Assembly: GCA_949775045.1 (NCBI GenBank)
Contig: OX459105.1
Location: forward strand, 11,299,398 to 11,363,397
DNA from: Metridium senile
Lineage: Eukaryota; Cnidaria; Anthozoa; Actiniaria; Metridiidae
Reading direction: 5' to 3'
Length of the DNA stretch: 64,000 bases
The stretch's first letter is position 1. The number at the start of each line of letters is the position of its first letter. The notes beneath the pieces are model-generated. The model had not been told where the DNA came from. It did no database searches and worked only from the letters and a program-made list of their open reading frames with translations. Position numbers and translations under genes: made by a program. Positions 11,800-24,140 of the stretch are shown piece by piece.

Positions 11800-12060
11800 A
11801 ATGTTTCATAATTTTATGCGAAGATATCGATTTTGGTATTTGACCAGACCAAATGAATTGTACGATAAAAAAGTGTAGTATTGCTCGCAAATTTCCATTT
11901 GTTTTAATTTCTGCTTATGAAGTTTTTCTTTCGCATAATTCTTGTTAACAAAATTTATATTCGAACAGTTTTTGATAAAAATGTTTCATTGCATTGGAGA
12001 AGAAAAAGTTTGCTAACTTCGTAAATAATTGTTTTCAATGTGAACACGCTTGTAACCCTA
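11800..12060. other. No gene seen
   Basis: Expected place for the minicollagen signal-peptide exon or promoter. No ATG followed by a hydrophobic stretch and a phase-1 donor was found on the minus strand. Confidence 0.4.
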
Positions 12061-12064
12061 ACCT

Positions 12065-12290
12065 AACCGCTGTACTATTTGACAAAAGGCGCATTTGCGC
12101 TTCAGGGATAGCCTCAATTCAGAGTAAATTCAAATGTGTTTTCTATTGTTTAGCGATAACATCTTTCGTGCTTTGCTTGGGATTTGTGAATATTTTGACA
12201 ACAAATCGAGGCTTAGCCTGTACAAATGCGCCCTTTATCAAATAGTACAGCGGTGATAGATAACGTGAAACTGAAGTATTGATCGAGACA
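12065..12290. mobile_element. MITE, family D copy 1
   Basis: CCGCTGTACTATTTGACAAA at the left and its inverse TTTATCAAATAGTACAGCGG at the right. Other members are at 26103-26338 and 42860-43215. Open frames over it are spurious. Confidence 0.8.
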
Positions 12291-13214
12291 ATTTGTGCCG
12301 GAATTTTAATATATTCACACCCCATAGCTACTGGTTGCTTATGCACGTGGCGTACGGACGTTGTTAGATTACTAGTAATACATGTAAAAACAAATCGTTA
12401 TATTTGCACAACTACAGGTTTGTATTTCCACTTATATTGAAGTAAAAAATTTGAAAGGGAGATTAAAAAAAATCACGCAATTTAAAAACCTAAAACATTT
12501 ATCATTTAGTAAGCTATATATGATGTAAAGTTTTCAAACGGCATTAATTAAAAGTTAAACTGAGTCCAATTCTGTTTAAAAGTTCACAAAAAGATATACC
12601 ATTGATGATCAGATTAGTTGTCCGTCTTATGACTGCTTGAATATTTGAAAATGTACTTTTAAAAAGTTATTTCATATTCGAATTCATTACAAAAGTACTT
12701 ATCCAAATTCGTGAAAGTAAAACTTTGAATTAGTATTCAAGACGAATCAAAACATTTCGTAAATTAATATTTGATTGGAGCTTTTGTCCCCAATCGTTCC
12801 TTTTTGCCACCATACTTCAGACAAAGCGCCCACCATGAAGGCTTGGTTACTGAGTAACTCATTACGTATGCAAGCAACGTGAATCGTCGGAAAACATGGT
12901 ATTATTTGCAAAGCCTCCGCCATCTTGTTTTTAGATGTTGTTTACAAAATAAATTTTGGTATTTCTATAGAATATATTTTATGAGCAGAAACAACGGATT
13001 TAAAAAAAATCTATTTGAGGGAGAAAAGCAATTTTTTCAAGGAGTCAATGCAAATATGACTTCAAATAATTCAAAAGAGAGTTTGAAAGTTGAGTTTATT
13101 AAAAAAACTGAAAGTTCAACAAAAAGAGACATAACAAGTGTTTTAGGATATTGAAAAAGTAATTTTGGTCAATCATTGTCTAGGCCTTTCCGGAGCAGAT
13201 AAATTTTTCACAAA

Positions 13215-13650
13215 AAATGCTGACTTCGAGAAAATGTCGGGTCATTGAATCGCATCAAAAGAACACAAGACGAAAACAGCATTCATCTTTCAAAAAATAT
13301 AAACGAAAACTTTGTAGAGTTATACATTGAAAAGCCCTTCAAATTAAATGCGAAGTGATTCAAATTCTTTTTAAATGAAAAATCGCGTCTTTGCTGACAA
13401 AGAAAAAGTGTCGGTTAATCGAATCGAATGGAATCGAAACAAAAAAGGCAATATTCGACTTTTGATAAATTCATACCAAGAAATTTAATAAAAATTAACA
13501 AACGCTTATTTGAATATGAAGAATTGCAGATAATAAAATGTATGTTTCTAAAACTTTTTACATCATTAAAAAATCGAGTGTTTGTACTGACTACGACAAT
13601 ATATCGGTTCATTGAATCGAAACAAAAGGAGCTTCAACCAACCTTTTCTG
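13215..13650 (+). repeat. Three diverged tandem units, about 180 bp each
   Basis: GCTGACTTCGAGAAAATGTCGG, GCTGACAAAGAAAAAGTGTCGG and ACTGACTACGACAATATATCGG start successive units, each followed by a TCATTGAATCG-type word. Old satellite or repeated regulatory block; not coding. Confidence 0.6.
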
Positions 13651-13689
13651 GCGGAACTTTCAGGAAACGAATGTACCAAAGCAACTCCT

Positions 13690-14800
13690 AGAAGAAGTGC
13701 TATGATTGATGTAAATATTAACGTTCTAGAGACCATTGTTCACCTAAAGAAAAACAAGAAAACAAAATCAATTTTATGAAATAATATATAAAGTCGTTGT
13801 TTTATGGGTGCATATAAAGTCGTGGAAAATATTATTTCAAATAAATATTCAATTTTCCCAAGGGAAAAATAGGTTTTCCTGCGTAATAATTCTTCCATGT
13901 TAGTCAATGGTGTTAGGAAAAGATTGCTAAATTTATAATCAGCTCTTATAAATGTATCGCCATAAAGGATAGCCACTTTCAAGGAAAAATCGAGTACTGC
14001 AATGTACTATGTTTTTTGTTTTTTGTTTTAGGAAAAGTTGTATTTTCTTGCACATTTTAGTGCTATGTTAAACGTTGGAAAATGGCTGGGAAGACAAAGG
14101 CTTCGGATCAGTTCATGTTTACTTACCGTATCGCCTCTAAGCTTGACCGTGAATGAATAGAACTACTGAACATCCAGGCCTTCTAGCGTTTTATATGTCC
14201 ATCGACATATTAATTATTCAAACATCCTTGTACTCTAACGTCAAGTTTCTTTCATTTGAAAAGGGTCTTTTGTGCCACTTGTTAAAAATCTCCCTGGTGC
14301 CTCTTTGTTCGCGCGTCCAGGGACCTGCAAGAACTTGTTGGAGCTCGAGTAAGGGGTGATTGAGTGCCAGTAGCTTGCGCGGGAATTCGAAAAGCTACTA
14401 ATTAAATGCAAATAAGCAATTTTAGGACACAGACGGGCAGCCTAATGACCGGATAAATTAAATTTATAGTTCAAAGAAACGAAATTCAGGGATAAAAATC
14501 TCTGAAATGGAGTTTGAGCTCTGTTAAAAAGGAGTGTACATTGAACAAAAATATGTTAAGCGAATATAAACAGATTTCTCATAGAAAGTGTGTTATACAA
14601 ATTTCATATTATGATCATGATAGGTTTTTTTAAAAAATAATTTGTAATGGAACCATTTGGAACTCTTTCTTAATAACAGTTCACGTCTGCATATACAGTG
14701 ACTTATATACGTACAGTGCCATTCAATATTGTATTTATTGGAAACTAAACAGTTCGATTTCCTTGTACACCCCTATAGCCTTTTTATGATAAAGTTTTTT
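13690..14800. other. No gene seen
   Basis: Mixed unique-looking AT-rich sequence. Frames up to about 80 codons occur on both strands but have no splice support or recognisable motif. Confidence 0.4.
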
Positions 14801-15139
14801 TAAGATCGTCATGGTTTCTGCATGCAAATTGATACAAAATTATAATTAAGAGCTGGGGAGGGGGATGGGAGTTTCCACTTGTTGCTGAATAAAGCAACCG
14901 ACCGACTTGTGGCGAGATTAGAGTTCAATATTTGATAACTGATTTGAAAAATGCAACAATATCTTAAAAATCTAGAAACGATATTGCTCAAGCAATTATA
15001 GCCGAGTCACCCTTGAATATATGAATGATCAAGTGTTAGCGGATAATGTGTGTGACGAGAGAACCGATCCAGAAAAATAATTAAATTAATATAAATTGTT
15101 GTTTTGCTACGGAAACAATGAGACTGAAAAGGACACACA

Positions 15140-15182
15140 AAGAAGAGCGAGGGGGAGGGGGGGGGGGGGGGGGGGGGGGGGA
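15140..15182 (+). repeat. Long G homopolymer in a purine tract
   Basis: About 28 consecutive G within a purine-only stretch (GAGCGAGG...GAGAGAAACGG). Likely G-quadruplex former and assembly-error prone. Confidence 0.85.
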
Positions 15183-16344
15183 GAGAAACGGATCAGGAAG
15201 GAGGAAGAAACACGGTCCAAAAGATTACAAAATAGACCGGGAGATGCATGTGAGAAATTACTGGAAAAATAGGGAGAGGGAGGTGTATCTTAATAGTCCC
15301 AATGTTAAATATATGTGTGTGTCCCTTTTTCCTAAAAAAATATGTAGTTAACCTTACTGAATGCCTTAGATAACGACGTTCGCAATATCAGTAAGTACTG
15401 AGCACTATTTCTTTCACGGTGTATAAGTTACTCGATTAAGAATGATACTAGAACTAGTGAACCATTCTAAAATCAATCGAAATGAAAGACTGTCCAAGTT
15501 AAGAAGACTACAAGATGTTTATTAATCTTTCATGCGTTTCTTTGATTCGTGTTTTATTTTCTTCTGGTGGCACTTGTTGGATTATATAAATGACAGTTCC
15601 CTTAACAATAACCATTATTTAACAGACATTAAAACCTTTATCACATAATTTTCTTAAGTTATTTGAGATATAAATTATCAAAAACGGCTTTCTTTTGACT
15701 ATGGCTAAAAACTATCATTACTTGTTCTTAGATTTGAACTCCCACCTACGTGTGTAGCCTAGCGTATTTGTAGTGTACTGAAATAAAATACTGGCTGCAC
15801 GAATTGTTCGATCCTTTATTAATTATATATATATATATCATATCATCATGGGTAATAAAAACATGATATCATCGATCGAAAAAATAACAGGATGGAAACA
15901 CTTGTAAAATCTCTAGTTAAGGTACGCACGTACATTATTTTTGCCCATGATATGCAGCTGTTTTCTTAGAAACGTTGAGGCAGCTCACTAAATACATATA
16001 GCTAGTTTAACCTATATTTTGATAGAAAATGTTTTCTAAGAAGAACCGGCGTATTCAATGATTATATTATTTTGTATTATTATTTATTATTTGTTTTCTA
16101 TCGATAGAATGTTTCAGACAGCATGTACGTGCACTAGATCATTTTTGTTTATTTTCAAATCAACCAATCGAATTTTAACACACTACACTTTACAACGGAT
16201 GCACTGAGAAAAATAAACGAAATGTGACGTGCTTGCATCGGTACTTGTTTGATATATAGCCTCGATCAAATCAAAGTTAATATAAATCAATTTCCAAAGG
16301 CTCCGATCGGGATCAAAGACTTAATAGAGGGGGCGTAAGGGGGG

Positions 16345-16720
16345 TCTGGATACCGCAATACAAAAAAAAATGGGCAAATACCGAATACCGCAACTAAATT
16401 TATCAAAATACCGATACCGCAAAGAAAATTGAAAAATAGCCGTTTTAAATTAAAAACTAAGTTTTCATGAAAAAATAATATGTTTGCAATGTATCTCTGA
16501 CCTTTAAGAGGATATCTGTCAGTAGAGTAGACGATTATTAAAACGTACTTCTCGACCAAATCTAGTTTTCTAGTTTTTTCACCGAATACCAAGGCCTAAA
16601 ATGTACGAATACCGCATATTATTTGAATATATACTGCAATACCGCATGTTAAAATAAAAATTACCGTAATACCGCAACAAAAATGACTCAATATATACCG
16701 CAATACCGCAAACCCTTACG
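16345..16720 (+). repeat. Degenerate ATACCGCA repeat
   Basis: ATACCGCAATACCGCA-like words recur many times in two clusters (16350-16430 and 16580-16712). They are separated by AT-rich sequence and bordered by GGGGGCGTAAGGGG and its inverse CCCTTACGTCCCCC. The border inversion suggests the block is a foldback element. Confidence 0.65.
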
Positions 16721-16795
16721 TCCCCCTCATAATAGGGTACCTAGTCTATTCAGAGCACAACAATGAAACTCCAATTTACCGAATATTTAACGATA

Positions 16796-16890
16796 GGTAA
16801 TATTATGAAAGTTGTAACACCGTAAAATATGTTGACTTAACTTTACTGACGTTTCGAGATTTAACCCTTCGTCGGAGTAAAAGAGGAATA
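16796..16890 (-). mobile_element. Penelope-like tail repeat, family P (minus)
   Basis: On the minus strand reads TTACTCCGACGAAGGG, AAATCTCGAAACGTCAG, AAGTTAAGTCAAC, GGTGTTACAACTTTC, in the order of the 62.2-kb copy. The hammerhead-like core is degraded. Confidence 0.7.
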
Positions 16891-17169
16891 TTTAACGGAT
16901 TATTCGCCGCAATATCGGTGAATAATAACCGAGACGTAGTCAAGGTTATTATTCACCGACATTCATTGAACCTGAGGTGGATAACTGTGCGTTTTAGTAT
17001 AAATGCACAAGCGATTATTTCAAAAAGTAATAATAACCATCCTTTTTTTTAAAGAAACATTCTTCATTTCTTATTTCTAAAAGCGCGCGAAAATCGAGAA
17101 ATAATGTGAAGTTCTCGACCAATCACCGCGCGCAGTATATAATTGACTCTAGCCGTTTTTCTTCGTGTA

Positions 17170-17362
17170 ATTATTAACTCAATAATGTGTATTGCCTTTC
17201 ATGTACTTTGATAACTTTTTTTGCTTCACTTTTCTTTATTATATTATATTTATTATATGTACTTTGTTCTAGTCCATTTAATTTGTTGTATTGTAAATAA
17301 TATATAGACCCCCTCGATGAGCTCTTGCTCTTGGGGTTCAAATATGTGAATAAAATATGTTT
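17170..17362 (+). mobile_element. Probable retroelement 3' end
   Basis: Ends in GAGCTCTTGCTCTTGGGGTT followed by CAAATATGTGAATAAAATAT, a 3' UTR shape typical of LINE tails. No coding remnant remains. Confidence 0.45.
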
Positions 17363-17479
17363 AAAAAAATCACCGCGCGCGATTTTCTATAATCACGTGT
17401 ATTTATACTAAAGTTGCTTAGTTACCGCAAGGAGTTCATATTCTAGGGGCTGATTATAATGGCTAATAATGGCTAGTTC

Positions 17480-17832
17480 TTATATATATAGCGCATTTCC
17501 AGAACTGCTCGATGCGCTTACTCAACGTGTTCGAGTTGAAGGTATATCAAGGTGCATTAAGCTGCCACCATACAACCCATGTCTGAACGGCGGTGTTCTT
17601 TTACGTCCCTCAATGTTGTTAAGTATTGAGAGACGGGACCTTCATTTTACGTCTCTTTCCGAGAGGACATGAAGTTCTAACCATTTGTAGATTTTTAAGA
17701 AACAAAGGCAGCAACTTCTTCTCAATTATTTAAAAACCCTGAGTGATGGTCCGGCCGGAGTTTGAACCCAGACCTTCCGCACAGTAACCCGAAACTCTAC
17801 ACTGAGCTAATCTGTTCTGTCCCCTCCCATCC
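17480..17832 (-). mobile_element. tRNA-derived SINE, near full length
   Basis: Minus-strand head has Pol III box A TTAGCTCAGTGTAGAG (about 17795-17810) and box B GGTCTGGGTTCAAACTCC (about 17755-17773). The body continues ACTCAGGGTTTTTAAATAAT, GAGAAGAAGTTGCTGCC, GACGTAAAATGAAGGTCCCG and GGGACGTAAAAGAACACC. I recognise this body from anthozoan SINEs. It lies about 470 bp upstream of TOE1; the plus-strand frame at 17469-17672 is not a gene. Confidence 0.85.
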
Positions 17833-17839
17833 CTGGGCC

Positions 17840-18299
17840 GTAATCTTCTTCCTTTATGTTTACGTAAATCGATTCGATGCTTCAGCTTGATAGAATGACT
17901 CAGAGGAATCCTCTTCCTTTTTTAATGTTTTTCGTTACTTCTACTTTAATCCGGGGGTGTAGTGTTACAAGAGAATTAGTTTCGATTTAGTTATTTACTT
18001 TTTCTTTCATCTTTTTCTCATTCTTTTCTTTTCCTTCTTTCTTTCTCATAGTTTCTTCTTCTTCGCTTTCTACAATTTTTGGCAAATAAAGTATTTTCTA
18101 AACTTGAATAAAAACTAGAGGAAACCAATTTCAGATGTACCAATTTTGAAATACACAGGAAACCCAATTTTCACCAACTCTTGTCTAGCCTTCCTCAGAC
18201 ATGGTTTGGAATGCCTGCTGAAAAAAGGTTCCCGCGCGGTGCGATTTCGTCTCTGCTGAAATTAAACTGTTTTGTTGCTGAATCTACGTTATTATCTAC
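17840..18299 (+). other. TOE1 upstream region
   Basis: T- and pyrimidine-rich sequence, then 5' flank of TOE1. No clear TATA box. Likely contains promoter and 5' UTR, but nothing precise can be marked. Confidence 0.4.
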
Positions 18300-19222
18300 A
18301 TGGAGAAATACGTGAGAGTTCCAGTAATTGATGTACATAAGGATAACTTAGTTGATGTTTGGCCTGGTCTGCTTAAGGCGATTTATGAAGCTACGTTTAT
18401 TGCTCTAGACACGGTAATGTATGCCCAAGTTGAACATCTTTTAATATTACCAAGATCCTGCAGGCAAATAACCCTCAATCTGCAAGAACTTGTTATAACT
18501 TTGAAGTTTCTGCCAAGATTTAATTAAGATCTTCCAAATATCCTTCCAAGAAATGTATTTTTTGCCAAGGTTTTAGTAATTAATCTTGATCTTGGATGGA
18601 TGATCATGAATTTTGTAGAACATGAAAATCGGCATTCAGACATTTTGATATCTTTTACGATATATGTAAGTGAGTATTTACGCCCTTACTAAATCGTTTA
18701 GCATTTTGTTTTATTTGTTTTCTTGTAATATGACTGACTGTGAATGGACTATAAAGCCCTGGTCAAATGGCAATGATAGTTGATGCATAGTTCCAACTAT
18801 CATGTGCGTTTGACCACCAACTGCACTATCGTCGACTATCATGGACTATCATAGAGTTTGAACATGTTCAAATTTCACATGATATTTTTTTTCCGTTTGA
18901 CAAAAAAACGATTGTAGATGATAGTTGATGATAGTTGAGACGCCTTCAACTATAATCAACTACCATAGCCATTTGACTACCGCGTAACACTCAAATCAAA
19001 ATAAACAATACAAGGCATGCTGGTTAAGTGACCATGGGTCTTTAATCCTGCCTATAAGAATACACTTGATTTAGTAATGCAATGTAATAAACAATGCAAA
19101 GCATGCTGGTAAGTGACCATGGGTCTTTAATAGTCAAACTTTCTTTCAGGAGCTTAGTGGTCTTGGCGAAAGGAAGAAACTAGTGGCAAAGTATGTTCTT
19201 TTTCAGTTAGCTATGTCATGTT

Positions 19223-19255
<33 letters not shown>

Positions 19256-22200
19256 TTAACCATTCTATCATATTTTCATATGGATCATTATCATCATCAT
19301 CATCATTATTATTGTCTTAACCATTGTGTCATTGTCACAAGACCATCATCATCATTATGATTATTATCAACTTGGTCCTCAATTGCAAATTGGAGGGTCA
19401 GGTCCCAGGTGTTCCTAGGAACAATGACATCATAATAATGTCTCATTTGAAGCCTGAGTGCTAGTGATCGCCCAGATGGCGTCTAGTTATTATTTTTTTC
19501 AGTATTATTTTGTCCTTATTGATGAAACTGAAAATAATTGTTATAATTGTTATCATTTAAATATTTAATTTATAGATTTATTAAAATTATAAAAAAACAA
19601 ATGATTTTGTTGTTGCTATTTTTAGATCAATTGAGGACCGCTACAAAAATCTTGTGGAAGTAGCAAAATCAAGATCTATATTAGCCTTTGGAATCTCATG
19701 CTTTCAAGAAGACAAGGACAATACTCAACCTGCATGTACAGATGAGGACAATAAAACTAAAACTGAAAACATAAAGTATAAAGTTTGCACATTTAATTTG
19801 AGTGTACTTTGTAGCCAAGAGTTTGTTGTAGAGCCTGCATCTTTACAATTCTTAATTCAGCATGGCTTTGACTTTAACAAGCAGTTTTCTAAAGGGATAT
19901 CATATTACAAAGGTTCAGACAAGGTGAATACATCATTATTATCATCAATTTTGTCAGAATAACATTTACTTAGTGAATTTTATTGTCATCATTAATTGTT
20001 ATTTAGTATTATAACTCTCACATCATTGTTATCAAAAACATGATTATCATCATCATCATCATTGCTTATCATCATCATCCACACCACTGGTCACCATCAC
20101 CATTATTGCTCATCATTGTTCACAATCATCGTTATCAAGATCATCATCACTGATCATCATCATTATTGCCATCATCATTATTCGTCATCATTATCATCAC
20201 CATCATTGTTCATCATTATTTACATAATCACCATCATCACTGATCATCATTACCATTAATTATTAATTATGTCATGTTTTTAAAGTACCATTTTTTCAAC
20301 ATTAAAGGAACATTGCAACTACACCAATGCCTCTGCGCGACACCTTTTTGCCCATATCCTGCTAGCCAACAAACCAGTTATATTCCACAATGGACTTCTA
20401 GATCTAGTCTTCTTGTATCATAACTTTTACTCCAATATACCTGATAAACTAGAAGTCTTTACAACAGATGTTCATTGCATGTTCTCTGCTGGCGTACTGG
20501 ATACAAAATACATTGCTGACTTCAAGCAGAGAGAGTCTGCTTCATATCTTGGCTACATATTTAGAAAATGGTAAGGTTTACAAAGATTTGTGACAGCACT
20601 GCAACAAGTTGTTTAATTTGTAGTCAAATAAATTTGGTCCCAAATTTTAAAATAGAACATTAAAAAATCAGAACGTATAATTGTATCCTTCCATAGTTCA
20701 GTACCACACAGGTATTTGAAGACCTGTGATTATTGGACACTGACACAAATGTGCAATATAAAAAGGTTATGAATATTGAAGAAAAAGAAAACAGGTGTGT
20801 GTGTGCACATCCTCAGGAACCCAGGGGTAATAAATCTTCTGTCGCTCGTTCCTCGCTCCCAGAAAAAATACCCCTGGGAACGTAGTCTGTTGGAGCTTGT
20901 TCCAGAAGTCAAAATTCAAAATTATTTAATGACTTCCATTGAATGGTTAACTTGATTTTCATTGGTCGACCTCAGCAGGTCGACCAATCAGGAGAGAGCT
21001 AAATTTTGAATTCCGGAACAAGCTCCAACAGACTACGTTCCTAGGGGTATTTTTTCTGGGAGTGAGAAACGAGCGACAGAAGATTACCCTTGGGTTCCCA
21101 AGGAAGGTGTGTGCAGTGCGCAATTGTAATAAAGCATACATGTGGGTTAAACAGAGGAGGCTCGTCAAAATACAGCATTTCACTCATAAAATATCCAGCC
21201 ATATTACACATCAAACTGTCTAATAAGATATATATATTATATGTTGTGTGTCTTCAGTCAAAGATATAACACAAAATGCAAAGAGTCTTCTCAAAGACAT
21301 GTGGTGGTTCAAGACTTTCCTATAGAGCCTGTAAACACACAATGGGTAGAATATCTATATTGCAATGATCCCAACAGCAAATCAGATGATATTAGTGGCA
21401 TACAAATATGTGACCTTTATGCTGTAAGTAACCTCCTTGCACTTCAACCAAGTAGTAAATACAATTGTGTTGTGTCAGTTCTCATTTGAATATCCATCAA
21501 CCACTCATCATCAACATTCATCATTTCATTCAACTTTTTTATGCTTTTCAGGGCAGTAGCACGGGGAGGGGCAGGAGGGGGGGGGGGGGCATTGCTCCCC
21601 AATAATTTTAAAAACCATGATTTGAGTGTATTGAATGGTAGTTATTTTCAGGGCTATTTTCAGAAATCAAAGGGTGAGCCCCCCAACTATTTTGAAGGTG
21701 CTACGGCCCAGCTTCTCATTATAAATTATCCAATCAATGATTTACTTATCCATTCACTCTAACTCCCTCACATCTTTCTTTTCATCCTTCCTTCCTATCT
21801 ATCCTTCCTTCCTTTCCTTCTTCCCTCCTCTTCCTCCCATCCTTCCCTGTCTCCTTTCCTCCATCCATCCATCCATTCATCTGTTTATTTGCTTCATTCT
21901 TCCTTTATTGATTTAAATATAATTATTGATTTTAATTATCTAGTAACTGTTAGCTACATTCATGTGCAAAATTGTTGGGACATTGTCACTTCCTTATGAG
22001 CGTTTTTGTTTGCGTTTCAAAAAATATACAAAATCTATCAATTTGATTTGCAAACCCCCTTTCCCCCTAAGAAATGTTGATTGGTCTTTCAAATGATAAC
22101 TGTATCACATTCGCACAATGCAACATTGATTCGGGGTAGAGGGGGAAACAGAAAAATGATGTTGAAATATTTTTCATGTAAAAAAACCCCAGATGTCCCA

Positions 22201-23252
22201 AATTAAGGTATTTTGCATACGATTGTAGTTTATTCATTTATTTGTTTTGTTAAACTATTCAGGCTCATGGATTTTGTCGCCATGGTGCTGATTGCCATTT
22301 GTCTCATGATATTGATCACATTCTTGATAAAGAAGAAAGTGTCATATCCAAGAAGAAAAGGAAAAATAAGAAAAGGAAAAATGATAATGGTAATCAAAAT
22401 TATTGCAGATTATTACCTATATAGGTGGACGTACAGTGATGTATTTTGTTATGATTTTGCCAACCAACCATTGTGATTAGAACAAAGAAAATTAAAAATT
22501 CTATATTTGTGAAAATGGTTGGCAAATAGACCTCTTTACCTCTGTATGCAAATTGCCCATTTCAGACCCATTTCAGACCACTTGTCATTCCCTTGAGAAT
22601 TGTTCTTTTAAGATGAACGTGTTTTATCATTTACATGTGAAAGAAACAATTCCCAAGGGTAGCATCACATGATCTGAAATGGAACAACAAACAAGGAAGG
22701 TAAAGAGGTCTATTAGCATCACAATTATACCAAAACTTGTAAACATTACGCTCACCTATTTAACCATCTATCTAGTATTCATTATTTCTCATTCATCAGT
22801 TATAATTTACAAATGATTGTTTTCATACAATTTGTCATTCTTGAAACTACTTTTATTTAGGAGATGCTTGCGATATTCCATCCAAGAGGCAACCCGAGGT
22901 CAATGAGAGTCCTTCCACAACACAGAAAGCCCAAGAATCCAGGGATGAAAATACTAACAACACAGATAACAGTACAACACAGCACATCCCACAGCTAAGT
23001 GCAAACAATAACATAACAACAGGAGGCCATAGGGCAGGAATAGATGCATATATGACTGGGTATTGCCTAGCGACATATCTTAAACAGTCTGGGTGTGGCA
23101 ACTTGAACAATAGTGGGCTGGTCAATAAGATAAGTCTAAGCGGCAAAGAAGTTCCTTTAACTCTTGCTTGCAGTCATTTTAGTAAACCATCTTTAGCACA
23201 TTTAAATAAGATGGAAATGATAAAGGCAAAGGTTCACTTTAAAGATGTATAG
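18300..23252 (+). CDS. TOE1: Target of EGR1-like 3' exonuclease / deadenylase (seven exons, complete)
   Basis: TOE1 is a nuclear DEDD-family 3' exonuclease that trims A-tails and 3' ends of small nuclear RNAs. Exons: 18300-18413, 19150-19190, 19626-19923, 20308-20570, 21258-21423, 22263-22389, 22861-23252. All have GT-AG borders and consistent phases, giving 466 residues (human about 510). The nuclease domain opens with VPVIDV; Asp37 and Glu39 lie in ALDTEL, split across exons 1 and 2. It continues with RSILAFGISCF, VEPASLQFLIQHGFDFN, HNGLLDLVFLYHNFY (Asp183) and GVLDTKYIADF (Asp216, Asp222). A CCCH finger uses Cys290, Cys299, Cys305, His309 (C-x8-C-x5-C-x3-H), split by intron 5. A basic signal KKKRKNKKRK (324-333) directs it to the nucleus. 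The C-terminus has the family motif HRAGIDAYMTGY and VPLTLACSHFSKPS. Introns carry MITEs (18755, 20815, 22525) and ATC microsatellites. Nothing is broken. Confidence 0.96.
18755..18982. mobile_element. Foldback MITE, family B copy 2 (inverted)
   Basis: Opposite-orientation relative of 2658-2910: GGTCAAATGG end, CCAACTATCATGTGCGTTTG, central GAACATGTTC, and a CCATTTGACTACC end. Lies in TOE1 intron 1. Confidence 0.85.
19226..19365 (+). repeat. ATC microsatellite in TOE1 intron 2
   Basis: Run of CATCATCATCAT with interruptions. Intronic, no coding role. Confidence 0.9.
20040..20262 (+). repeat. ATC/CAC microsatellite in TOE1 intron 3
   Basis: Imperfect ATCATCACC tract about 220 bp long, ending 45 bases before the exon 4 acceptor. 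The open His-rich frame over it is an artefact. Confidence 0.9.
20815..21101. mobile_element. Long-arm foldback MITE in TOE1 intron 4
   Basis: About 100-bp arms. The left has CTTCTGTCGCTCGTTCC, TACCCCTGGGAACGTAGTC and TGTTGGAGCTTGTTCC; the right is their inverse. A small inner palindrome GGTCGACCTCAGCAGGTCGACC lies near the centre. Confidence 0.9.
21138..21235. mobile_element. Half copy of MITE family E
   Basis: GAGGCTCGTCAAAATACAGC, then ATATCCAGCCATATTACAC and ATCAAACTGTCTAATAAG, matching the right arm of the palindrome at 48985-49125. In TOE1 intron 4, ending about 20 bp before exon 5. Confidence 0.75.
21560..21900 (+). repeat. G run and CTTCC-rich tract in TOE1 intron 5
   Basis: A GGGAGGGGCAGGAGGGGGG stretch at about 21558-21590 and a pyrimidine tract of CTTCC/ATCC words at 21775-21900. 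No coding signal. Confidence 0.8.
22525..22714. mobile_element. MITE in TOE1 intron 6
   Basis: Terminal inverted repeats AATAGACCTCTTTACCT and AGGTAAAGAGGTCTATT, with further internal inversion (ATTTCAGAC... and ...TCTGAAAT). Confidence 0.85.
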
Positions 23253-23549
23253 GCTTTAAATACTTCAAGCCTTGACTATATAGATGTTAAAATTTGCATT
23301 AAATATAAAAAGCTTCATAATTAACTTGTGTTAAAAATGTATTTTGTACTACCCCTACATTAAACATTACTCCTCAAAATAATGTTGATTTTTGCTGAGG
23401 GAGGAAAAACTGGATAACGTGGAGAAAAAACCCTCGTAGCTTGTTAGAGGACAACACATTAAATTAAACAAACTTATTAATTCACATGATCCAGTGCTGA
23501 AGCTTGGAATTCCTCAAAGCTGGAACAGAGCAGTGTAAGCCAGTGCTCT

Positions 23550-23679
23550 CAGACTCGTACCCAGTCGTTTAATTACTCTTCCTTTTTTCCCCGGGCGCGC
23601 GCAAAGGGCCCGGATTCAGTCTTCCCTTAATGCACCTTGATTTGTAAAAAAAAGACAGAAGCGACTGGGTACGAGTCTG
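23550..23679. mobile_element. 130-bp MITE with 9-bp target duplication (Mutator-like?)
   Basis: CAGACTCGTACCCAGTCG and its inverse CGACTGGGTACGAGTCTG bound the element. It is flanked on both sides by CAGTGCTCT (23541-23549 and 23680-23688). A 9-bp duplication suggests a Mutator-like superfamily; that assignment is inference. The interior includes CCCGGGCGCGCGC. Confidence 0.88.
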
Positions 23680-24140
23680 CAGTGCTCTCACCACTCGCCC
23701 AACCATGCCACCAATGTATCAATTGAAACAAACTCATATTACATATGCCCAAGCTGGGACTTCAACCTGGACCACAGCTTTGATAGGCTTATAAATCCCC
23801 TTGAATACCAACGCCACCCATCACCAGTAATTACAATGCATAATATTTTATCCTTTTATTAACAATTTGAACTACAAGATAAAATCGCTACTATCTCGAT
23901 TTCAATGCACACTCCACTGTCCATTAACACATAGACAAATATTCTTCTAGTTGACAAATACATGACTGTATTACTAACTAGATAATGTAACTAATACTCT
24001 AGACCAGTGCGTAGCTATGTACATTTTACACTCAATAATTAATATGTATGACTCTTATCAGTATATATTATGATCTATGTAATACACCAAATCATTTAAC
24101 CTTGTGACCAATGGATGTTAACATTAATATACATTGACCA

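Noticed and set aside
19226..20262. ATC arrays as a possible CRISPR-like or regulatory array
   Set aside because: Simple trinucleotide microsatellites without spacers, in TOE1 introns of a eukaryote.
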